Assembly: GCA_946614075.1 (NCBI GenBank)
Contig: CAMOGO010000009.1
Span: 1-13,634 of the forward strand
Reading direction: 5' to 3'
DNA: 13,634 nt
Source of the DNA: an uncultured Lachnospiraceae bacterium
GTDB taxonomy: Bacteria; Bacillota_A; Clostridia; Lachnospirales; Lachnospiraceae
Position 1 is the stretch's first letter, and every line of letters begins with the position of its first letter. Position numbers and translations under genes: made by a program. Positions 7,184 to 12,206 of this stretch are shown one piece after another. The notes beneath the pieces are model-generated. The model did not search any database. It was not told the DNA's origin and saw nothing but the letters and a program-made list of their open reading frames with translations.

Positions 7184-7212
7184 TAGAGGAATCTCAAGGA
7201 AAATGCTATAGT
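7184..7212 (+). promoter_or_regulatory. Putative activator-dependent promoter of the flavoprotein gene
   Basis: TATAGT at 7207-7212 (5 of 6) is preceded by TG in extended -10 spacing (TGCTATAGT). Seventeen bases upstream the -35 region is poor (TAGAGG, 3 of 6), as expected for a promoter that needs LysR activation. It predicts a leader of about 100 nt. The word AAAATGCTATA is shared exactly with the M20 promoter (1045-1055). Confidence 0.5.
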
Positions 7213-7225
7213 AAGGGCGAAAAGA

Positions 7226-7293
7226 ATCAGCCGTCCATTTCAGGCTGCTGATCGGGGAAGGGGTTTTAGACGGTTTCCCCTCGGAGTAAACCG
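7226..7293 (+). promoter_or_regulatory. Structured 5' leader with two mutually exclusive hairpins
   Basis: ATCAGC (7226-7231) can pair with GCTGAT (7247-7252). Downstream, GGGGAA (7254-7259) can pair with TTCCCC (7275-7280), and CGGTTT (7271-7276) can pair with AAACCG (7288-7293). The last two helices share bases 7275-7276 and cannot coexist. This is the shape of a switch or attenuator, but no T-tract follows and it matches no riboswitch I recognise. The pairing words are short, so chance is possible. Confidence 0.3.
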
Positions 7294-7318
7294 CTCACAG
7301 AAAAGAAAGGATATTGTT

Positions 7319-8884
7319 ATGAAAATGAACCGAAGAACGTTCCTGAAGGCCAGTGCTGCCTCCACCATCTCCGCACTCGCATTGAGTGTCGTACCTGTCT
7401 CCGCCGAGGAGGAGGCCGCTGCAGAAGGTAAGTCTCTTACCGTTCCGGAGACCTTTGACGCCATGATCGCAGAATCCGCTGTTGAGGCAGAGGAAATCAT
7501 GGAATTTGATGAAGAGTATGACTATGATGTCGTTGTCGTCGGTGCCGGCACCTCCGGTCTTCCGGCTGCTATCTCCGCTTATCAGGCCGGCGCGAAGGTC
7601 GCTGTCCTCCAGAAGCAGGTTGTCCCGGTTGCCCAGGGTATGCTCATGGCCCGTGTCATCAAGGAGATGTCCACCGAGATCGGCATGAAGCAGTACATCC
7701 ACTACAATCACAAGATCTACGACTATCGCAATGATCCGGCTCTGTGGCAGCGCTACGTCGACAATTCCCAGGAAGCAGCCGACTGGTACCTGAATGAGCT
7801 GAACGCCATCGGTTTCGCAGACTATATCGATGACAACGACAGCAAGGATCATGTCTATGAGGATGGCAACTGCTATCTGAAAGGCACCCTTTTCACCGGC
7901 TCCATGATGGCTCCGACCACGGCTCTGGCCGAGGCTTATGCAGACCGCATCGATTTTTACTATGAGACACCGGCTGTCCAGCTGATCAAGGAAGACGGCC
8001 GTGTGACCGGCGTCATCGGCAGAGTCGAGGAGGAAGGCAAGTATCTCCGCTTCAACGCTTCCAAGGGTGTCATCCTGGCAACCGGCGACTATCAGAACAA
8101 CCGCGCTATGCTCGCTCGCTACAATCCGGACTGCCTGAACTTTGACCCGAAGCAGGCATGGAAGACCGGCGACGGTCATCTGATGGCGATGCTGGCCGGC
8201 GCTCACATGTGCCCCGGTGTCCACTCCAAGATGGTCCACGGTGCCAGCATCATGCGTGAGGAGCCGCTGCTCGCTGTAAACGGCGACGGTGTCCGCTTCA
8301 TGGAGGAGGATATCGAGTACTGCCGCCGCAACACGATCCTTCGCAAGATGGAGGTTCCGTTCATGTGGTCCCTCTTTGACGCCAACTACACCGAGCAGGT
8401 CTACGGCTGGGGAAGCGATCCGACCGTTCCGACCGTTGCCAACGCGACTCCTGAGAAGCTGGCCGCCTACGTCGAAAAGGGACAGGTCCTCACCGCTGAC
8501 TCGATCGAGGAGCTGGCAGCCCTCATGGAGGTCGATCCTGAGAACCTGAAGGCTACCGTAGAGCGCTACAATGAGCTCTCCGAGCTTGGCATGGACCTTG
8601 ACTTCGGAAAGCCGTCCAAATACATGCAGCCCCTGACCACCGCTCCTTTCTATGCGGTCAAGAGAGTCTACCAGATTTCCGCCATCGTCGATGGTCTCGA
8701 TTCGGATGTGGAAGGCCGTGTCCTTGGCGAGGACGGCATGCCGATCGAAGGCCTCTACTGCGCAGGCAACTGCTCCGGCAATTTCTACGGCGATGTCGAC
8801 TACTCCCTGGATACCATGGGTCTGTCCGTCGGACGCTGCATTACCTTCGGTTACCTCGTCGGACGTGACGTCGCGATGCTGTAA
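7319..8884 (+). CDS. Tat-exported FAD-dependent reductase (fumarate reductase flavoprotein-like)
   Basis: A 521-residue flavoprotein expected to act outside the cytoplasmic membrane. Seen: a twin-arginine signal NRRTFLK (4-10), a mild hydrophobic stretch and a likely cleavage after VSA (residue 29); an acidic segment (30-66); the FAD Rossmann motif VVVVGAGTSGLPAA (71-84); ILATGDY (252-258); KTGDGHLMAMLAG (282-294); and the C-terminal FAD motif GLYCAGNCSG to MGLSVGR (478-506). This is the FAD_binding_2 layout of fumarate, urocanate and similar reductases, probably a reductase of an organic acceptor. No heme motifs, covalent-FMN domain or membrane anchor are present in the protein or nearby, so the electron donor is unknown. 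The start fits AGAAAGGA 8 nt upstream; a second ATG two codons later keeps the Tat motif. Codon use is strongly biased, for example AAG for Lys, suggesting high expression. It is probably controlled by the divergent LysR. Confidence 0.88.
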   Translation: MKMNRRTFLKASAASTISALALSVVPVSAEEEAAAEGKSLTVPETFDAMIAESAVEAEEIMEFDEEYDYDVVVVGAGTSGLPAAISAYQAGAKVAVLQKQVVPVAQGMLMARVIKEMSTEIGMKQYIHYNHKIYDYRNDPALWQRYVDNSQEAADWYLNELNAIGFADYIDDNDSKDHVYEDGNCYLKGTLFTGSMMAPTTALAEAYADRIDFYYETPAVQLIKEDGRVTGVIGRVEEEGKYLRFNASKGVILATGDYQNNRAMLARYNPDCLNFDPKQAWKTGDGHLMAMLAGAHMCPGVHSKMVHGASIMREEPLLAVNGDGVRFMEEDIEYCRRNTILRKMEVPFMWSLFDANYTEQVYGWGSDPTVPTVANATPEKLAAYVEKGQVLTADSIEELAALMEVDPENLKATVERYNELSELGMDLDFGKPSKYMQPLTTAPFYAVKRVYQISAIVDGLDSDVEGRVLGEDGMPIEGLYCAGNCSGNFYGDVDYSLDTMGLSVGRCITFGYLVGRDVAML

Positions 8885-8908
8885 CAATATCCAACTCTTT
8901 TCACAAGC

Positions 8909-8942
8909 AAGAGGGTGCCACTTTCCAAAGCGGCACCCTCTT
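8909..8942 (+). terminator. Rho-independent terminator of the flavoprotein gene
   Basis: AAGAGGGTGCC (8909-8919) pairs perfectly with GGCACCCTCTT (8932-8942), an 11-bp GC-rich stem with a 12-nt loop, starting 25 nt after the TAA. CTTGTATT follows, a modest T-rich tail. The stem can be lengthened by CAAG/CTTG with one bulge. Confidence 0.85.
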
Positions 8943-8980
8943 CTTGTATTATGGGGACATCCATATTCTGTTTTCATGGG

Positions 8981-9027
8981 TGGAGCAGGGGGTCTGACCC
9001 CCGGGAGGGATCTGCGCCCCTGCCCCA
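8981..9027. repeat. GC-rich nested palindrome (GGGGGTCTGACCCCC core)
   Basis: A 15-bp palindrome, GGGGGTC-T-GACCCCC (8988-9002), lies inside wider arms TGGAGCAGGGG (8981-8991) and CCCCTGCCCCA (9017-9027), which pair with one mismatch. It lies between the convergent flavoprotein and GH3 genes. The GTCTGACCCC core looks like a dispersed repeat of a different family from the GGGGACGG elements. Only one copy is in the window, so its repeat status is inference. Confidence 0.5.
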
Positions 9028-9077
9028 TTTACTTATAAAATACTTATAAGATTTTTAAGAGAAAGAGTTTATTCTCT

Positions 9078-9097
9078 AAAAAGGAGTAAATTACTCC
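9078..9097 (-). terminator. Possible intrinsic terminator overlapping the GH3 stop codon
   Basis: GGAGTAA-A-TTACTCC (9083-9097) is a 15-bp palindrome that contains the TAA stop of the GH3 gene. On the minus strand it is followed at once by five T residues (9082-9078). A realistic RNA hairpin keeps only 4-5 of the pairs because the loop is too tight, so efficiency is doubtful. Confidence 0.45.
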
Positions 9098-11796
9098 ATC
9101 GGAGCTTCCTCCATCGTCCATGCTTCCTTGAAAGCAGCATAGTCGAAGTTCTCAAGTGCACTAATCGGATCTGCGCTGTAGGTAGCGGTACGCTCATCAT
9201 CGATGACGCCGGCCCAGTTCATACCGAATGCGAAATCGTAAGCATTGCCCATGCTATCAACGTAGACTTCCATATCACGAGGAACGTCCTCGAGCTGTGC
9301 CTCGACAGCTTCCATGCTAGCCGGCTGCTGGAATACAAGCAGACCGTTCGGCTCAACCTCACCAGTGATGATGCGGCCAACAGCGTCGCTTCTCTGGCTG
9401 TTGTAGCAAACAAGGATAGCATCTGCAAGAGGCTCAACCTCAGACCATACCATCGGGCGCTCCATCTGCATGGAGACGATAACCGGGATATCACCTGCGA
9501 TAGAGTTTACATACTCCAGAGTCTCAAGATGTCCGTAGTTGGCATCATCCAGACCGTTGGAGGAGCTGTTGCCTGCGAAGGAACGGTTCTCGATGGAACC
9601 ATCTTCCAGGACCTTGCCGGCCCAGGATACCTCGCGTGCGGTATCAGCGGTGTAGTTTGCATACTGCAGGTTGTAAGGGAACCATACAGCCTCGTCGTCG
9701 CCCTCATAGTTGAACCATACGCCAACATAGTGGGTATCATAGGACAGAGAGTAAGGAGCAGTCATACCTACCAGGATGAAATCGCAAGCAGCGACATCTT
9801 CCTCAGCAGCTCTGGTCATGTTGCCTTCCTCATCGACCGTATCGGTAACGACGTTGAAGTACTGGCCAAGGACCTCAAGATCCATCTGCATCGTCCAGTT
9901 CGGGGTCTCGCTCGGAGTTCCGATACCGGTGAACCAGCTTACGCTGAAGCCGTTGTTGGAAACGTAAGGTACATAAACGGTAGGCATCTCAACAGCCTCG
10001 CCAAGAACACCGTCGTTCTTGATCATGACGACAGACTGGGTCTGGGTCTCAAGACCAACAACTTCAGGCTCATAAGCAGCAGCAGCGACGGAATCGCTGT
10101 ACGGGCAGTCGAACATGTTCAGGTCGAACATAACCTTGTAGAAACGATAAGCAGCATGGCCGATGATGGCATCTGCCTCTTCCTGACCACAGTCAGCGAC
10201 CATGATCTCATATGCCTCTGCGATGGCATCCATAGCACCGTTACCACCAAGAAGGTTAGCACCGCGCTCCCACTGGCAAGCCATACGCTCTGCAGGAGTC
10301 ATACCCTCGAACTCAACCGGAGTCCAGGTACCGGTCTGGTTTCCTGCACCGAAGTCGCCCTGGGTACCCCAGTCAGTGATGATCAGGCTGTCATAGCCGA
10401 ATGCCTCGAGCATATCGTACAGATACGGGTTGTAAGCGCCAGCCCACTCGCCGCCGATAGCTTCGTGGTTCTCGTCAACGTTGACAGCATACTCGGTCAT
10501 GATACCGGAGGAACCGGTCAGACCAGGAAGGTTGAATACGCCATCGAAATAGGTGATCAGGTGAGCTTCGAAGTTTCCGCCCGGGAATACTGCGTAGCGT
10601 CCGCCGTTGGTGTGGTCATCACGGCCACCCTCAGTGGAGCCAGCGCCTGCAAAGTGCTTCGTGAAGCAGAATACGGACTCATCGCCCCAGCCAAGGTCAT
10701 TGCCTTCCTCATCATAAGAGGACTGCATAGCATTTACATAAGCGGTAGCGATGTCAAGGGTCAGCTTCGGATCCTCGCCATAGGTGCCGCCTGCACGGTT
10801 CATAACAGGAGATGCGATATCGACCTGCGGTCCAAGAAGGGCGGTAACACCAGCCAGACGATACTGAATGGAGGTCTCAACGCCGATCGCAGCTGCAAGC
10901 TCGGGATCCATCGTGGAAGCAAGAGACAGGGTCTCGATAACGCCGGAGATGTTAGCCGGGTCGATAGAGATCATAGCGGGGATACCATAGAAGCAGCTCT
11001 CAGCTACTGCCTGGATTGCGTTCGCCCACTTTGCATGATCGCCAAGACCACGGGCAATCTGACGGGTAACACCGCCGCGGCCGCCAGCCATCAGGAAGGT
11101 GTAGGAACCATCTTCCTCGGTCAGAGGCTCGGTGGTGAAGTCGCCCCAGCCGCCGTGAGACAGGGTCATAGCCATCTCAGCGCCGGTCATCTGGGCAACC
11201 AGGTCCTCTGCACGCTCTTCGCTGGAGAGTCTCCAGTCCTCATAAGCGTCCAGCTCACCATTCTGGTTCAGATCCTTGAATGCATAACCATCTTCCTCGA
11301 TGATCATGACACCGGAAGTACCGGAAAGGCCAAGGGTAGCACCGTCTTCGTTCTCGATGAGATACCAGCCGTCCTCGGTCTGGGTAACGGTGTACTTAGC
11401 GCCTTCGGAAGCCATGGGGACATAGTCTTCCATCATGTCGTCGCCAGCCTCAGTCTCCATAGCCTCGGTCTCCATAGCCTCGGTCTCAGGAGCTGCATAG
11501 GGGTTAGCATAAGGGTTCTCGCCTGCAGCCTCAGTCTCAGGAGCTGCATACGGATTTGCGTAAGGGTTCTCGCCTGCAGCCTCAGTCTCAGGAGCTGCAT
11601 ACGGGTTTGCGTAAGGGTTCTCTGCGGCAGCCTCAGACGGTGCTGCATACGGGTTTGCGTAAGGGTTCTCAGCGGCAGCTTCGGTCTCAGCAGGCTGTGC
11701 GTAAGGGTTTGCGTACGGATTCTCACCGGCGCTTACGGTCAGACTGAAGAGCATCGCGACAGCAGCCACGAGCGCAAAAGTTTTGCGTAACTTCAT
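9091..11796 (-). CDS. Secreted glycoside hydrolase family 3 protein with NPYA-repeat linker
   Basis: A 901-residue exported glycosidase, probably a beta-glucosidase or beta-xylosidase. Seen in order: a Sec signal peptide (likely cleavage after VSA, residue 23); five NPYANPYA motifs between residues 26 and 101; acidic ETEAMETEA linker; an EF-hand loop at D175-E186 (DLNQNGELDAYE) leading into the GH3 N-domain; the barrel with KHFAG (K380-H381) and ITDWG, where D475 is the likely nucleophile; then the alpha/beta sandwich with VIVSMQMERPMVW and YNSQRSDAVGRIITGE. The end (GNAYDFAFGMNWAG) matches the end of the GH3 C-domain; no separate FnIII domain is obvious. The ribosome binding site GGAAGGAG precedes the ATG. 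There is no lipobox and no sorting signal. Codon use is biased like the flavoprotein gene, suggesting high expression. It is divergent from the GH43 gene. Confidence 0.92.
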   Translation of the reverse strand: MKLRKTFALVAAVAMLFSLTVSAGENPYANPYAQPAETEAAAENPYANPYAAPSEAAAENPYANPYAAPETEAAGENPYANPYAAPETEAAGENPYANPYAAPETEAMETEAMETEAGDDMMEDYVPMASEGAKYTVTQTEDGWYLIENEDGATLGLSGTSGVMIIEEDGYAFKDLNQNGELDAYEDWRLSSEERAEDLVAQMTGAEMAMTLSHGGWGDFTTEPLTEEDGSYTFLMAGGRGGVTRQIARGLGDHAKWANAIQAVAESCFYGIPAMISIDPANISGVIETLSLASTMDPELAAAIGVETSIQYRLAGVTALLGPQVDIASPVMNRAGGTYGEDPKLTLDIATAYVNAMQSSYDEEGNDLGWGDESVFCFTKHFAGAGSTEGGRDDHTNGGRYAVFPGGNFEAHLITYFDGVFNLPGLTGSSGIMTEYAVNVDENHEAIGGEWAGAYNPYLYDMLEAFGYDSLIITDWGTQGDFGAGNQTGTWTPVEFEGMTPAERMACQWERGANLLGGNGAMDAIAEAYEIMVADCGQEEADAIIGHAAYRFYKVMFDLNMFDCPYSDSVAAAAYEPEVVGLETQTQSVVMIKNDGVLGEAVEMPTVYVPYVSNNGFSVSWFTGIGTPSETPNWTMQMDLEVLGQYFNVVTDTVDEEGNMTRAAEEDVAACDFILVGMTAPYSLSYDTHYVGVWFNYEGDDEAVWFPYNLQYANYTADTAREVSWAGKVLEDGSIENRSFAGNSSSNGLDDANYGHLETLEYVNSIAGDIPVIVSMQMERPMVWSEVEPLADAILVCYNSQRSDAVGRIITGEVEPNGLLVFQQPASMEAVEAQLEDVPRDMEVYVDSMGNAYDFAFGMNWAGVIDDERTATYSADPISALENFDYAAFKEAWTMEEAPME
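11494..11721 (-). repeat. In-gene tandem repeats encoding NPYANPYA units
   Basis: Five units of 16-18 codons, each ENPYANPYAxP plus an acidic spacer such as ETEAAG, start at residues 26, 44, 60, 77 and 94 of the GH3 protein. The downstream units are nearly identical at DNA level with a 51-bp period (around 11520-11630), while the signal-proximal ones have diverged. This points to recent expansion by slippage or recombination. Confidence 0.9.
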
Positions 11797-11855
11797 TCTT
11801 TACTCCTTCCTTTTTTTCGTTTCCGAATACTTCTTGGTGTCCCCAATGTACTATA

Positions 11856-11884
11856 ACAATATAGTCAAATCTTGCTTCTGTCAA
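11856..11884 (-). promoter_or_regulatory. Promoter of the GH3 gene
   Basis: On the minus strand there is a perfect -35 TTGACA (11884-11879), a 17-bp spacer and TATTGT (11861-11856, 4 of 6). The -10 overlaps a small dyad CTATA-ACAA-TATAG (11851-11864) that could be a repressor site. The leader would be about 55 nt. Confidence 0.6.
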
Positions 11885-12007
11885 TCTTAATTTTTGTCAC
11901 ATCTGCGCACAGGATTTCTTCCGAACGCTTTCGCTATTGATGCTTTTTCACGAATATTTTTCTTGAATAGATCGTCTATTATCATTTTTTTAGAATCCGC
12001 CGACCGC

Positions 12008-12048
12008 TTTACTTCTCCCCTCTTTTCCCGTATACTTAGCTAAATATA
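12008..12048 (+). promoter_or_regulatory. Promoter of the GH43 gene with overlapping 18-bp dyad
   Basis: The -35 TTTACT (12008-12013, 4 of 6), a 17-bp spacer and -10 TATACT (12031-12036, 5 of 6) form a good sigma-A promoter. The -10 is the left part of an 18-bp dyad, TATACTTAGCTAAATATA (12031-12048), symmetric at 16 of 18 positions and covering the expected transcript start. A repressor bound here would block transcription; sugar-responsive control is a reasonable guess. The leader would be about 160 nt. Confidence 0.55.
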
Positions 12049-12080
12049 CCAATTACATTTACAGCTATTGTTCCAAATAT

Positions 12081-12191
12081 GCATACAGTGCCGAAGCACT
12101 GTATCACTACGTTTAAAGCATACAGCGCCGGAGTACTGTATCACTATGTATAAAGCATACAGCGCCGGAGTACTGTATCACCACCTGCAAA
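12081..12191 (+). repeat. Three tandem 37-bp repeats, each a hairpin, in the GH43 leader
   Basis: Three head-to-tail units of exactly 37 bp start at 12081, 12118 and 12155, each opening with GCATACAG. Unit 1 contains a perfect 9-bp stem, ATACAGTGC-CGAA-GCACTGTAT. Units 2 and 3 read ATACAGCGC-CGGA-GTACTGTAT, where the stem has one C-A mismatch and one G-U pair. Units 2 and 3 are identical over the first 27 bases. The array ends 2 nt before the GGAG ribosome binding site of the GH43 gene, so it is inside the predicted transcript. No spacers separate the units. Confidence 0.9.
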
Positions 12192-12206
12192 ACGGAGTAT
12201 CTCACG

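Larger units (their letters stand above)
11797..12206. other. 410-bp divergent intergenic control region
   Basis: This stretch separates the GH3 and GH43 genes. It is clearly AT-richer than the genes. It holds the GH3 promoter (11856-11884), the GH43 promoter with an overlapping dyad (12008-12048) and three tandem hairpin repeats (12081-12191). I see no open reading frame with a ribosome binding site and no RNA gene. The part 11885-12007 has T-runs but nothing I can name. Confidence 0.7.

Noticed and set aside
7295..9028. 577-codon open frame on the minus strand
   Set aside because: Antisense shadow of the flavoprotein gene, running through its terminator; no ribosome binding site or known motif. 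Long shadows come from the biased codon use of the real gene.
9031..9049. Direct repeat ACTTATAA twice
   Set aside because: Eight bases in an AT-rich spacer between convergent genes; easily chance.
9529..11790. 753-codon open frame on the plus strand
   Set aside because: It is the antisense shadow of the GH3 gene, which has a signal peptide, ribosome binding site and family motifs. The shadow has no recognisable domains.
12081..12191. CRISPR array
   Set aside because: The 37-bp units abut with no spacers, there are only three, and no cas gene is near. It is a tandem hairpin repeat.
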